Shown one piece after another: positions 22,170 through 33,687 of a DNA stretch of 64,000 nt (position 1 is the first letter of the stretch; each line of letters opens with the position of its first letter). Source of the DNA: Skeletonema tropicum (taxonomy: Eukaryota; Bacillariophyta; Thalassiosirophyceae; Thalassiosirales; Thalassiosiraceae); assembly GCA_037178625.1 (NCBI GenBank), contig CM074129.1, positions 3,967,963-4,031,962 of the forward strand. Direction: 5' to 3'. Position numbers and translations under genes: made by a program. The notes under the pieces are model-generated. The model searched no databases, was not told the DNA's origin, and worked only from the letters and a program-made list of their open reading frames with translations.

Positions 22170-22571
22170 GGCTAAGTGTATGGTCAGGCTAGCCAATATT
22201 GGCTAAATACCTAAATTATCTGTTCTCAGCCGCCACTGGAGCTAACCTACCTTTTTATAGGCTTAAAATGCTCCTCTCGATGAGCTGGTTCCAAATCAAT
22301 GAGTTGCTTCCAAAAATAAAAAAATATTTTGTTAGCCCCATTCCCTAGCTTGACTTGGGGGTTAACCCCCAAAAAGATCCCTTTTCTCAATTTACCCTGG
22401 TCTTCAGCTCCACATCACACATTCATTTGACCACGATTCAAAACCTTGCCAAGCAAGCCACGGATTTGAACTCCTCTCACTCTCAGCTTTCCGACGCTAT
22501 GTTGACCATTTCTTGAAGTCAAATACTCGCTGAGAACAGATTTGCTGGCTAGGGTGACCATACACTTAGCC
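22170..22571. mobile_element. Non-coding MITE-like element, 402 bp
   Basis: The ends GGCTAAGTGTATGGTCA (22170) and its inverted partner at 22547-22571 match over 25 bp with 2 differences. A further TCTGTTCTCAGC pair lies inside, offset by an insertion in the left arm. CAAA flanks both sides (22166-22169, 22572-22575) as a possible 4-bp target duplication. A perfect palindrome GGGGGTTAACCCCC sits at 22357-22370. No protein is encoded. Confidence 0.7.
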
Positions 22572-22625
22572 CAAACATTAACACGTATTCACTTTGAACT
22601 AGGCTGTTTATTTCACAGACCAAGA

Positions 22626-25600
22626 TCAACTTTGTCCTCTATTCTCAAGCTGTTTGACCTTTTCACTACAACCCCACTCTTGGTAGCATGTCCTTGAGCA
22701 TTCAATATGATATTTCCCCCAATAATCTTCTCCCTGGGCCTTGAAGTATGCACTCGCAAGCTCGTGTGCTAAAGCTCGGTCTTGTACGAACCCATTCCTT
22801 CTTGATGTCTTGATTGCAGCATTGAATTTGTCTTTGACCTTCTTGTTCTTTCCATTTAGCACAGTAAGCTCCGCTTCTAGGATGTATAGATAATGAACGA
22901 CATTCACATTGCCTTTCTTCGCCCAGCCACGAATGATCTGAATTGTTTGATGTGCTGATTTCTTCATTTGTCTCTTCTTCCACCCAGATGCAGATTGTGC
23001 TGCTTTCAAATAGGTAAGTGCCTCCAAGAAAGTGTAGCGCACTGCAGCAAATGTGCCACTCACGAAAAATCGAGCATTGCCCGCCTTTTGAACCAAGTCA
23101 ACTGCCTCTCCATACTCTTGGAAGAAGACAAATTTCTCTAGCTTCAACACGTTTACAGATGCAATCAGAGCAACGTCGCCATTCGACGCCGCGGTAGCCA
23201 ATGTAGAGTCCAGAATCTTATCACTAGCTTCAACATCGATGCCACGAAGCATCTTCACTGCCGCTAAAATACCAGTGATTTTCAGCTTCGTATCGTCTTG
23301 TCTTAGTTGTGTCAATACTGGGATAGCCGCTTCGAGTTCTTTATGAATGCTATCTAGTGGTCGACCTATAAAGTAGAGGTGACTACTACGAGCAGAAAGA
23401 CACCATCCAGCTCTTACATTATCGCCAGTCTCAAGTCCTATCTGATATCCCTTCAGCAATGGCGTAACAGTATCCTGGAGAGGTGATGTCCAGTGATAGC
23501 AAAAACCTTGTATTAGGAATATCGTGTGAACAGCGCTTCTCCGCATACCGGGCTTTTCGAGCACCAGTTCTGCTGCCTTGGCCATCTCAAGACCCTCATG
23601 TGGTTTGCCGAAAGGTCCACAGAGCATCATAGCAAGTGAAGCAAAGTCAGAAGATGATGAAGAATTTAAACCATGCTTCAGAGAAAATGCGACCAACTGA
23701 AAGATGATCAGTGGAAACATTGTTGGCTCAACGTTCCAACTAGATGCGACAAGATGCTCGTTCATCCTTTGCCCCAATTCCAATTCGTATAATTCATCAT
23801 CAAGTCTCGGCAAGCTAGCAATGTCTTCAGCTGTTTTATTCTTTAACAATCGCTTCACTCGAATGTATTCTCTGATAATGGCGAATTTGGATGCTGGCTT
23901 CTTCTTTAGCGTTGGTAAGCCGAGCTGACGTCTGAAATCAAGAGCTACATCGATTGTCTCAATCCACTTTTCTGCCATGAACAGTGACTTCACTTTGATA
24001 TCTGTTACTATGAACTTTTCCTTTGTATCGATATCTTTGCTCAACACCTCTTCAATCAGCTCATTCATTGCGTCAAAATCGCCTGTTGCGTAACAGGCGT
24101 TCGCTCCATGGCCGCATAAATCTAACATGGTACTATAATCTCCCTCCCAGCCTCTTGACCCAAGCGCATCACGACCTGCCTTGAAGTATATCTTGGCTGC
24201 GTCGAATGCTGCATTTTCTGATGCCTTGATTCCAGCTTTTAGGTTCATCGTCGCCAACTCATCACGTTCTTCGTCAGTGATGTTAGATGCTGCACAGTTC
24301 AGCAGGCCCACCACCTCAAAGAGGCTAGCCTCAAGATCTTCCGGAGAAAGACTCTGCAACAATATGCTGCCAATTCTTTCTCGGAATGAGTCCCTTTGAT
24401 CTGGACTGATGAGTTCATACGCCGCTGATTGGATCTGATCGTGCACGAAATGGCACTCTTCATTATCCACCTCACACAGACCCTCTACTTCTAATTCTTC
24501 AATCGAACTTGTGAATGAAGAATCGCTATCATCTCGATCTCTGTCGGAGTCCCTCATGTCAGTAGTGAGGAGAGAAGCTGAGGAGCTTTCAATTTTTGCA
24601 GAAGCAACAAAAACTGATCGCATCGAGGCCTTCATCGAGGACCGCATCTCTGCCTGAGAGAGGTTTTTCATTACCTGCAACACAGCCGATAAGCGGAAAG
24701 TAGCACCGAGGCAAGAGGCTACGCCTTTGCGTCGCTTCCTGCAAGCGGTTCATTTTGTTTACAAGCACAGATGCCACATTCTCGGTGACTATCTTTGAGT
24801 TGACCGCCTCATCATCCCAAGTCCACTTCAACGCACCAAAATTGTATTGCAACAGCTTTTCATCGTATAGAGATCTTAGAAACATCAAAACGAAGAAGGG
24901 ATTGCCGTCTGTCTTTTTGTGGATTGTTTCTGCCAATGATATGACTTTGTTGTCATCCTCACCCATTCCCAAGGCCTCCGCAACAAGAGGTACGACATTG
25001 TCTACATCGAGATTTCCTATCATTATCTTTGTTATTGACACATTCATTTGTTCGAGATCTCGAATGTGGAGTGACAGGGGGTGGTGACTGTGGTGATGAG
25101 TGAAAAGTGTTATCAAGAATAAGCAGCTCAACTTGAAGAACCTGCGTTGGGACATTAGACACAAATACATCGCAATCATCACTTACTCTGGAACTTCATC
25201 CACTCGGTAAGCGAGAACAATCAAAAGACTAGGAATCTCCCCATCCATTACGATGCTCTTCAATAGATCCAACGTTGCTATATCGCTCCACTGTAAATCG
25301 TCAATGAATAAGATCACACCTTTCAAGTTTGAGCAAATTATCTTCAATAATCGTCTAATTGTGTAGTGCATTTGTGAGATAGATTCTTTACCGGCAAGGA
25401 GATTCAAACTGCCCAGTCTGGCATCGGCTGCATCTGCCGCTGATGATGTAGAATACAATGATGATCTTTGAACTCCCAACCCCAGTAATTCTGTACATCC
25501 AGGCAACACACGCCGCAGTTGTTCTAAATCCTCTTCATCAAACTCAATTCGAATTTTATCTCGTATCAATGTCGCGATAGACAATACTCCCGACGAAGAC

Positions 25601-26097
25601 AATCCTCCCTTCTCGTCATTTTCTACCATAATATACCTGGCAAGACTAGTCATGGCATTGGAGAATGCTGAGAGTGGCCTCAGTGACTTCTCATCGAATT
25701 TGCCAGATGCAAAGGCGTACCCATTTTTGGCAGCGGGATCACCTAAGCCTTTGCGGATGAGGGCAGATTTGCCTGTGCCGGATGTTCCAGAGACTAAAAT
25801 TAAATTGTTGTTGGTAGATTGTTTGTCATGGTTGGATTCAGCTTGTCGTCCATTATTTTGATGAGGAGTTTCTTTCTCGTTGTCAACCTTCTCATCCTTC
25901 TTCTTAGCCAACTCCCGAAGTTTGCTCCTTAATAATTTGATATCATCGTCTCGTCCATGTAATTTCATATTCGATAGGCGGAGCTGGGCAATATTGACCG
26001 CTTGAGTATTGATCCTTCGACTCTTTTCAGCAGCTGTGACGACAATTTCGGCTAGTTGCTGCGTCGTGGAGGTGGAGGTAGGGGTGGTAGTCATCAT
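22626..26097 (-). pseudogene. STAND-like AAA_16 ATPase with TPR-like repeats, copy 1, frameshifted
   Basis: Paralogue of the plus-strand genes at 52.0 and 56.7 kb. Exon 1 is 26097-25187, followed by a GTAAGT intron 25186-25088; exon 2 begins at 25087. Exon 1 encodes LHGRDDDIKLLRSKLREL, a Walker A GTSGTGKSALI, Walker B VILFIDDLQWSD and AYRVDEVP. Exon 2 encodes IRDLEQMN, KKTDGNPFFVLMFLRSL and an FVHDQIQSAAYELI segment, then TPR-like helices to LENRGQS. Compared with the other copies an 8-bp deletion at about 24717-24740 changes frame between the ATPase and helical halves. Such ATPases (COG3899-like) act as nucleotide-dependent switches; ligand and partner are unknown. It may be a pseudogene, or the deletion may be an assembly error. 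Confidence 0.8.
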
Positions 26098-26284
26098 TGT
26101 TTCCCGCCTAACAAACTTCTGTCTCTCCCTTTCTCTCTCCTCCGTGTGGTAAGTGGTAAGGAGAAGGTTGCAAATGATGATTCGAATGTTTGCTTTTTGC
26201 TCGTGCTTGTGCTTTAGACCGTCTCTCTAGCTTGGACGACTGGACTTGCATCATGCTACTTACATGATTTGATTGAAGAACGCA

Positions 26285-26387
26285 AACAACAAACAACAAG
26301 CAAAAAGCAACAAAACAAACAACAAGCAAAAAGCAACAAAACAAACAACAAACAAAACAACGACAACCGACAACCGACAACCGACAC
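26285..26387. repeat. Minisatellite: 26-bp A-rich unit then CGACAAC unit
   Basis: Two and a half copies of an ACAAACAACAAGCAAAAAGC-type 26-bp unit are followed by about four CGACAAC 7-mers. Adjacent units are nearly identical, so the array is young or actively homogenised. Confidence 0.85.
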
Positions 26388-26421
26388 AACCGAACATTCG
26401 TTGTAAAAGTGGCCTGGCTGC

Positions 26422-26912
26422 CCGCGCTCAAATAATCGCGACAAATTTTTTGTCGCGAATTAATTTTAGCTAGGCGACACAGCACAAAATACGAAACAAC
26501 CATGTGAGTATGCCCTCCATAGAGCGCACCTATCAACACGTTGAACCCAAACTGACAGCCAGACAAATACAATTATTAATTAGTTGACCATTATACAGCT
26601 CTTAGATAAAGCGCAAGCATCGGTCCAAAATGGCCTATTTCAGCTAGTAAATAGAGTGATTCTATGTATGACGCATGCGTATATGAGCACCTATGCAGCC
26701 GCTGTAATGCGAGTATAGTGAATATGATGACTCCCAGCGGCATAATTGAAAGGTAATAACATGTACTATCAACCTATGGCCGGTGGGCGTAGCCAGAGGG
26801 TCGATGTTGAGCGTATCGAGGCACTGGTTTCAGTCAATGTATGTTTTGTGCGTAGTTTGTTAGCAAAAAATTTTGTCGCGATTTTCTGAGTGTCGCGATT
26901 TTTTGAGCGCGG
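26422..26912. mobile_element. Inverted-repeat bounded non-coding element, about 490 bp
   Basis: CCGCGCTCAAATAATCGCGA at 26422 and its inverted partner at 26891-26912 match over 22 bp with one difference. Next to each arm lies a further TGTCGCGA motif with an A/T spacer (26439-26459 and 26866-26881). No frame is open across it. Probably a MITE; no target duplication was confirmed. Confidence 0.55.
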
Positions 26913-27433
26913 TAGCTATGTAGCATGCCGGATGCCGCCCGGCCTACCGTCAAAAGACTATGCTCGCTATTCAGATTTGACACACGCGACTTGGAGTTAA
27001 GTAACACTCACAACAATACATACCACACTACACAGGTCTCGCATCTACAGAAACATTCAGAAGGTTGGTTAAAATGAATTGTACGCAGCAGCTCAAGCTT
27101 CGTAAAGACACAACTTGTGTAAACGGTGATGAAGATATCCCTCTATGCTATTGCTTCTCTATTCCATCTTCTCATTTCTCATTTCTCATCTATTCTTTTC
27201 GGACTGATGTCGCGCCAAATTTCAGGTGGTTTGATTTTGGGTTGGCCTTCCCACCAAATTGTCAGAGGGTTTGATTTTTGTCCACGACGGACGGACGGAC
27301 AGGAATTTCAAGCGAAATGACCGGTAAGCTCTGCTTCGCTCGACTAACTCATTTAAACAAGCTCAAGCTTTGAACGAAGCTTGGATATATATATTGATAG
27401 TGTAGAAGGGGTGTCAAATGGGTGCATTTGACG

Positions 27434-27564
27434 GTGATTTGTGGTACTAGTATGTACGATTATGGTACTTCAAGGTATGTAGGGGGAATGTTTTCTGTTA
27501 TCTTGAAGTCTCAGCTCCTACATACGTTAAAGTACATAATCATAGATACCACTACACAAATCAC
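27434..27564. repeat. Imperfect hairpin, about 50-bp arms
   Basis: Left arm 27434-27483 and right arm 27517-27564 share GTGATTTGTG, GATTATG, GTACTT and GTATGTAGG blocks in inverted order with small gaps, around a 33-bp loop. Probably a decayed foldback element. Confidence 0.6.
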
Positions 27565-28079
27565 ATGTTTCAACCCCTCCCATCAACCCAAACGATTCCA
27601 ACAACCATACCAACCATCGCTGAGCAGAGATAACCGAGACCTGTAGTGTGATACATACTAAATATTTACCACTGTTCACTGTTCCGGGTTTCCGTGCTTT
27701 CATGTGTCTCAAGTCTCAATTGGATCGACACAATGGAGAGAAACACATAAGTAGAACATAAAAGACGCATATAAGACAGCTATATTTACGAAAATGGCTC
27801 CTGTTGAAGATCATCCACGATACTTATACAATACACGCTCGTTGGAATGCCACACCATTTCCCTGATTCTTTCGAAAGGCACTCACAATAATCGCGAATG
27901 GGCGGGGAGTTCGAACAAATACAGCGATTCTTTTGGCATCCTATCGTTTGGAATCGTACAAACGACTCATTTGATCGAATGAGTAATGCTGCCCGCATAA
28001 GCTATGATACGGCTAGGCAATGCCAGAAAAAAGGATTTAATTAGGTTAATTTAGTGAGTAGTGAGAAGAAGCTGCCGCT

Positions 28080-28113
28080 GACCCCATCGCCTGCCTCTCG
28101 CAGGCATGGGGTC
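28080..28113. repeat. GC-rich stem-loop
   Basis: GACCCCATCGCCTGC pairs with GCAGGCATGGGGTC around a CTCTC loop, with one bulged base. It lies about 300 bp past the bZIP stop codon. It could be a structured RNA end or a remnant of a repeat. Confidence 0.55.
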
Positions 28114-28408
28114 GCGTTCGAAAATCAAGACACCTATGACTTTCTGAGGTTGCCGCTCATTGTTCAGCCTCAGCTGCGTGCATGCTCCTATGTACTGCTT
28201 TATCTCTTCTCTTTAACTCGTGCACTGCCCTAGTTGGAGATGGAGGAGATTTCTCACCACTTTCACCTGAAGAAAGTGTACTTAATTAATGGAGAGATGA
28301 GAGAGAGTGGCTACGATACATGTACTTATTGTACATTGTGTAATAAATTACTTATTCTTGTACACGACAAGTGTTCCTTAATTCTACAATGCATGCATCC
28401 GATTCATT

Positions 28409-30274
28409 TCACTTACTTACGACCGTCGCAAATTTGGTTGGACCCAAGAAAGTCTTGGCAAAGTTTACCATCTCCTCAAGCTTTTTCAGTCCCTCCTTTT
28501 CCTCTATAAGCGCCTTCTTTGTTGAGGCAATCTCCTCAACCTTCTGAACCTTAAGCTTCGTATACAATTCAATATCTCGCCTGCGCTTATCACGGCTCCT
28601 CTGTGCAGATAGACGATTGCGCATGAGGCGACGTAGACGACGACTTTCTTCGTCATTACCGTCTGGTAAATCGGCGTACATCTCGCCCTTTTGTGAAACG
28701 CTTGTTCCTGGGCTGCTCGAAATTGCGACAGGAGAAGATGGTGCAGTCTTGCTGGAAAGATTGCTGGGCACAAGAGGCAAGGGCGCCGTGTGTGAGACAT
28801 TACTGCCGTCAAGACTTCGCTTTTTTGTTTGTGCAACGTCGGATGCTGTTGGCGTGACGATGTGGTTGGAATGAATGATGGCATGGCTCTTGATCCTGGG
28901 TGCGTCTGGGTTACAGGAGACATTAGCATTCATATTGGGCAGCTTTAATGTGGTGGAGGGAGACACATCGCTACTGATATCATCCGGAGCATCCTTGGAA
29001 AAGCCTGGTTTCCTTCTCATGAGTTGGATTAAATTTGCTGCCACACTGCTATTACCTTTCGTTGACTTGTCATCATTGACGATCGCCTTGGTAGTTGGCT
29101 CATCCACTTGCACTTCCTCCTCAGGCTTCTCCTCCGCCGATGACAAAGCCAAATATATTCCATCCCATAAACCTTCCACAAACGTCTTGGCGTCAAAGTT
29201 ATCCGTATAATCTCGCAAAAGATGTTCACACTGCTCATCCTGAGTTAGACCTAAGTCATAGGGATCATTGTAGTCTGCGTCCGATACTGCCGCATTCTCA
29301 ATATCAGACACACTCGAGTCAAGTAGATGAAGAATGTGGGCCTTGGCACGTTTAATACGTCGCATCTTTCTTGCCTTCCTTGCAGCCACGGCTGCTTCAC
29401 CCATATCCAAAACGGCACACTCTTTGATTGCCACCAAATGGAAGGGTCCGTATGGTGTTTTTTCTGTCAACATGTGGGTGTTGCTCCGAGAAGGCCCAAC
29501 AACAGGACGTCCTAAGTTCGCTTTGTCGACCCTACGTTTCTTCAATGGGCCTCGATAATGCGGTTCACTATTACCGCCTAGGTCAAAGGTAGACATGTCA
29601 TCATACATAGTAAGGTAGGATGGGCAGTTGCCTTTCATCGCCATTGAAGGATTCACACCGATGTCGGAGGAGAACATGCTAGCTTGCATACTAGCACGAG
29701 AGAGGGGAAGCTGATTGAGCTCCAAATCAGTAGGGAAACGTGATGTAGAATTGGAAGGAAACATTGGCATGGTGGTATTGTGGAAGCTGATGTTTTGGAG
29801 ACCGCTGTTGTTGAAGCCAGTGCGATTGAAGCCAGTGTTATATAAACAGGTGTTCGGCATGGTATTGTAGACCGGGGGCGGAGGAGGATAGTTGAACATG
29901 TTGTATTGGAAGTTATCAAAGTTCAAGCCGGAGTTGAAGCCGGCCATGGATGCATAGCCCGTGAGAGCAGGCATGCTGGTGAACTCGTCTTGGTGTTGAT
30001 TATCGAAGGTGATACCGTCAAACTTCAGATCGTCTTCGAGGTAATCAATAGCAGCGTCAATGATACTTGTTTGAATTTCGCCGCCGCTTGAATTGAACGT
30101 TGCCGCCTTCGCTCGCCCGTACATCTGAGGCACTTCTTCTTCTTCTTCCTGCAGTTCTCCCTCTTGCACGGCCTCGTCGATGTCGAATTCTTGGTCTCCC
30201 AACATGAAGTTGATCTCCTCTTCAGATGTGCGCCCAACGGCTGCAATTGCTTCGAAGGCAGTGCCATTGCTCAT
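28409..30274 (-). CDS. bZIP transcription factor
   Basis: A 621-residue protein from the ATG at 30274; the frame extends upstream to an earlier ATG at 30358, but the shorter start (MSNGTAFEAIAAVG) looks more natural. The bZIP is C-terminal: basic region RNRLSAQRSRDKRRRD, matching the N-x7-R/K rule, then a heptad region through VQKVEEIASTKKAL and LKKLEEMVNF. The N-terminal half has an acidic stretch (about 35-55), an Asn/Phe/Met-rich segment with repeated FN.. motifs and a Lys/Arg-rich KKRRVDKANLGR site that may be nuclear import. A second basic patch (ARKARKMRRIKRAKAH) lies in the middle. It should bind DNA as a dimer in the nucleus. The target genes are not evident from neighbours. Confidence 0.88.
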   Translation of the reverse strand: MSNGTAFEAIAAVGRTSEEEINFMLGDQEFDIDEAVQEGELQEEEEEVPQMYGRAKAATFNSSGGEIQTSIIDAAIDYLEDDLKFDGITFDNQHQDEFTSMPALTGYASMAGFNSGLNFDNFQYNMFNYPPPPPVYNTMPNTCLYNTGFNRTGFNNSGLQNISFHNTTMPMFPSNSTSRFPTDLELNQLPLSRASMQASMFSSDIGVNPSMAMKGNCPSYLTMYDDMSTFDLGGNSEPHYRGPLKKRRVDKANLGRPVVGPSRSNTHMLTEKTPYGPFHLVAIKECAVLDMGEAAVAARKARKMRRIKRAKAHILHLLDSSVSDIENAAVSDADYNDPYDLGLTQDEQCEHLLRDYTDNFDAKTFVEGLWDGIYLALSSAEEKPEEEVQVDEPTTKAIVNDDKSTKGNSSVAANLIQLMRRKPGFSKDAPDDISSDVSPSTTLKLPNMNANVSCNPDAPRIKSHAIIHSNHIVTPTASDVAQTKKRSLDGSNVSHTAPLPLVPSNLSSKTAPSSPVAISSSPGTSVSQKGEMYADLPDGNDEESRRLRRLMRNRLSAQRSRDKRRRDIELYTKLKVQKVEEIASTKKALIEEKEGLKKLEEMVNFAKTFLGPTKFATVVSK

Positions 30275-30308
30275 GATGAACGCGTAGTCGGCAGTGATTT
30301 TGCAAAAA

Positions 30309-30356
30309 TGGTTCAGCTCTGTGTTTTGGTTTTGGTTCAGCTCTGTGGTTTTGCAC
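30309..30356. repeat. Short tandem repeat near the bZIP start
   Basis: GGTTCAGCTCTGTG followed by a T/G run occurs twice in tandem. It lies in the 5' extension of the bZIP frame, encoding the ELNQNQNTELN stretch, which supports treating that part as 5' UTR. Confidence 0.6.
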
Positions 30357-30623
30357 ATTATATTATCAAAAACCGAGTTTGAGGTGTGTTTTCTGTTTTC
30401 GCTCTTCTTGTCGTACCATCTTATATTGAAGATGTGTATCTGAAACCTTTTTGGTCATTGATCGAATCCATGTGAGGAGCATATTACTCCTACATCATAA
30501 CAAAACTACTCACGATGTTGATTGAGCTAGAGAGAGCCGGCATCTCATCTGCTTTGATTTTACTTGTATGTCTTTAGTACTTTACTTCTTTATCATTTCA
30601 ATGAGATCCTAAAAGAGTCATCA

Positions 30624-32277
30624 TTACGGAGCTGTTCTGGATTCGAACAGCTCCTTGAAAAACTCAAACACGCCAATCTTTTCTAAACCTTGCTCAAGAA
30701 TTAACGTCCCTGCAGCCTTGTATAGGCTGCTCAGCGTAATCTTACCCAACGGAAACATGGGTTTAACGGTCAAAGGTCGGGCGTCTTCACCGTATCTATT
30801 CTGCCAAACCATGAGAGCAGGCAGTATCAGGAATAGAACACTCCCACCAAAGATTCCAGTGTAGTCTAATATTTCAAAGTTGTAGTCGTAGCCCCCCGAG
30901 GACGGTCCAAGCAGAACACTCACAATTGCTGGTGGCAACAAAGTTAGTAAAGCAACTTGCCATTTGTTATCTTCCTTGGGACCATAGGCCTGGGAAGGTA
31001 ACTTCCCGATGGCATCGTAGAACTCGTTAACGAAACCAAGCACAACCCCAATCAGACTAGTGACAACTGCTAATTCAGATGCTAACGCAACATATGTTTG
31101 GAGAGACTGCCCTTGTAGTGACGCAATTGGATTACTGCCAATCGCAGAAGCAGTCGCAATATCATCCCCTTGCACCGCAAGCATGTCACGTAATAAAACT
31201 TCAGATGAGTGTTGAATCGTAGAGATGGAACCGTCATTCAAGATTGCCGAAGCAGCAGTTGCAGGTAGAAGCCAAGGTATTACCATCACCCAGCACATTT
31301 CCGAGCACTACTGCGTTCCACGTCAGATACATGACAAGAGCAGTGGTTGACCCTCCCACTATTGCTTTTGTGATCTTATCTTTGTCTCCTTCAAGGTCAT
31401 ACACAACTCGAGGCATCACACCATGGTACGTCCAGCTCATAAACAGCAGCGGGAAGGCACTCAATACAAGCTCAGGATGCTGATTATCCAAACTGAGCAG
31501 GGCACCAAAGTCTGCAGTGGGCAATCCAACAGTCATGGCAGCAGCAAATCCCAAGAGAGTCACTGGTTGGAAGAAGTGAGTAACAGTACGCTGCACCGAA
31601 TCAATTTTCGAAGCTGCAAAGAGAAATGATCCCATCAACGTTGCAAATATTGCCCGTGGCATGAACGGATTGTCAACTATCGTGCTTGAAACATCCGCAA
31701 TACTCGATGGCACCATAGTAGTTGAAGTCACCGAAGATCCTACCTCAACAATACCATCGCTACTACTACCACCAAGAAGTGTCATCTCCAACAATTCTCT
31801 AAGGGTATCCCCACCCTCACTCAAATAAACACCCATCACCAAATAGCTGACAAGTAAAAATCCCACTCCAGCCATCTTCCCCCCACTCTCACCCAAATAA
31901 CTAGTGTACAATTCCAACAATCCTACATTCCGCACTTTCCCCGTCTCACCACATCGATTAATCAATAGCTCCGAAGTTAATAATGCCGAGATTGTCATGT
32001 AGGCCCATGCTACTAGTGTGGCTACTATCGTCGGTATATACCCTGCCGCTTCAATTGCTTGGGGTAATGTCAACAATCCACTCCCAAGAGCTGTACCACA
32101 AAGAAGGGAACTACTTGCCACCCAATTCGATGATTTATGCTGTACACTAAGTTTCGTGGTGGTTGATTTCCCATCACTGGAATGATTCTGTGGTTGTTGT
32201 GTAGTGCAGGTTGGAGAATAGTTTGGGAACGTTCCCATTGAGATATTCACTGTTGGAATCGGAATATCGAGAGTCAT
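30624..32277 (-). CDS. Aromatic amino-acid permease-like protein (Trp/Tyr permease family), frame-interrupted
   Basis: Two frames cover one protein. 32277-31234 encodes a serine/threonine-rich N-terminus, then SSLLCGTALGSGLLTLPQAI, a classic first-helix signature of the HAAAP/Trp_Tyr_perm family, and about seven further hydrophobic segments up to VVLGNVLGDG. 31298-30624 carries on in the +1 frame with several more hydrophobic segments (LASELAVVTSLIGVVLGF, LLTLLPPAIVSVLLG, GSVLFLILPALMVW). The change of frame falls at about 31234-31300. The 300 bp upstream of 32277 also reads like coding DNA in two frames: a basic targeting-like MVGIIWSPSRRRR start at 32577 and an acidic stretch at 32413-32174. 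The true start is therefore uncertain. Likely an amino-acid/proton symporter of a cell or plastid membrane. Confidence 0.7.
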
Positions 32278-33016
32278 CTATCTTGCCAACCTTGTCGACA
32301 ATGTTTTGGAATAGAGATGCGCTTTTTTGTGCCTCGGCGTCGTCTTGAGGATCGTATAAGAGCAATTTGGCATCCTCTGCATTCCCCTCATCAGTTTTGG
32401 ACTGATGAGCCATACGTTATCGGCTTCGTTCGGCATGACGCTGGGGGTTGTATTATTCGAGCAGGTGGAAAGGCCATAGGTAAAGCGCAACGTGGCACTT
32501 GTGACAAGTGTTGTCAATATCGCTGTTCTGGAGACGCATCGCCGCCGCCGCGATGGCGACCATATTATTCCAACCATGGAGGAAGAGTATTGATTAATGC
32601 GTGCGGTCGTCGTTTAGAAGTGCTCTATCTCTCTTCGAATCGAATCTTTTCAGTGTATTCCCTGTCCCTTTCCATCATGATGAGTAAGCAAAAAAGTGGA
32701 GTTGTGAATGATGTGGAATCTCAAGTCCGCGAATCTCCGGTTTACTTGATGAGTCCTCGCTCAGGGTTATCCTTTGAGTACCACTCAATCTAGAGAGAAA
32801 AATTCTGCGAAAAGTCTTTGTATGTGCATCGAATTTTCATGTGTGTGTTAAATGACTTTCGCGCGTTGAACTCTGGATTGCGTTGAATTTGTGGGATCAA
32901 TGTGAATGGCCCTTTGGCCACCGAGAAGCACATAACTCCACACATAACTCCACACATAAAACTCAAAATTGATCATCATTGCATGCCATCAATCGATCAC
33001 TATAACGTCACTCAAC
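32278..33016. other. Upstream region of the permease-like gene
   Basis: 32278-32577 may be its broken 5' coding part (see the permease entry). The rest, to 33016, is a divergent promoter interval with a CACATAACTC triplication near 32930-32960. No other gene is supported. Confidence 0.4.
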
Positions 33017-33687
33017 ATGCCGCTTATTGAAACTACCAACACTGCCGAGAGTGGTCTCGCCATACTCTTTGCAGCCATTGACTACCGTCAGTCCAGTAAT
33101 CAAGCTTCATTTTCACCAACTTGCATTAACCCTCCTAAACGAGCGTTGAATCCTGCCAAACGTGGTGCCCAAGCAGACTTCAATGGGATCAGTGAGGGTA
33201 ATTTACCCATTAAAAAACGAAAGATCAATAGGAGGAGCTGGGAGAGATCCAATTTCAAAATGAACAAGAAGGCCACCACTGATGAGTTTGCCTTGCCTGC
33301 TTCCACTGTCATATTCTGTGCCATCCAGTCCCAACAGTGTCCACACTGCTATTGTTTCAGTATCGTCATCGGATGGACCCGATCACGATGATTCCTCGTC
33401 CATTGAGAGCAGTCTAACAGCACCTGATGAGCTCGTCATCCTTGACGATGTCTCAGCCAAGAGCTGCCGCAGTAGAAGCATATCAAATGACCATTGGGAA
33501 TGCAACTACGTGTCAAGCCACTTCCGAACAAACAATGCCTACGCTTCCTATCATCAGCTTCGACCCAGATCAACTTGCCGCTCTACTGGAGCAACAACAA
33601 CAACGCTTGTATGCTTCGATACAGAAGACCGAGCATTCTCGAGCACTGTTGCATGGTATGAGTGGTACATCGTCATTTGAATCGTAG
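33017..33687 (+). CDS. Possible small hypothetical protein, frame-interrupted
   Basis: Starts with ATG at 33017 (MPLIETTNTAES). Coding character moves through three frames: 33017 to about 33300 (includes a basic KKRKINRR patch), then to about 33470 (an acidic DGPDHDDSSSIES stretch and LVILDD), then to TAG at 33687 (FDPDQLAALLEQQQQRLYASI, probably helical). Both changes are +1. No family recognised. It may be a gene damaged by indels, or a gene with assembly errors. Confidence 0.4.

Larger units (their letters stand above)
26098..28408. other. Repeat-rich intergenic region
   Basis: About 2.3 kb between the STAND gene and the bZIP gene. No supported gene. It holds a minisatellite, two inverted-repeat structures and a short GC-rich hairpin, listed separately. 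The small frames through the minisatellite are products of the repeat. Confidence 0.5.

Noticed and set aside
26108..26572. Minus-strand frame rich in Cys, Phe, Leu and Val
   Set aside because: It is produced by translating the A-rich minisatellite; no domain or support.
28080..28140. tRNA-like sequence (GC-rich stem followed by GTTCGAAAATC)
   Set aside because: No acceptor, D or anticodon stems can be drawn around it.
30630..30660. GATTCGAAC, a T-arm-like motif
   Set aside because: It lies inside the permease-like coding frame and has no tRNA fold around it.
32317..32793. 158-residue plus-strand frame opposite the permease 5' end
   Set aside because: It overlaps more protein-like minus-strand frames and has no recognisable motif.
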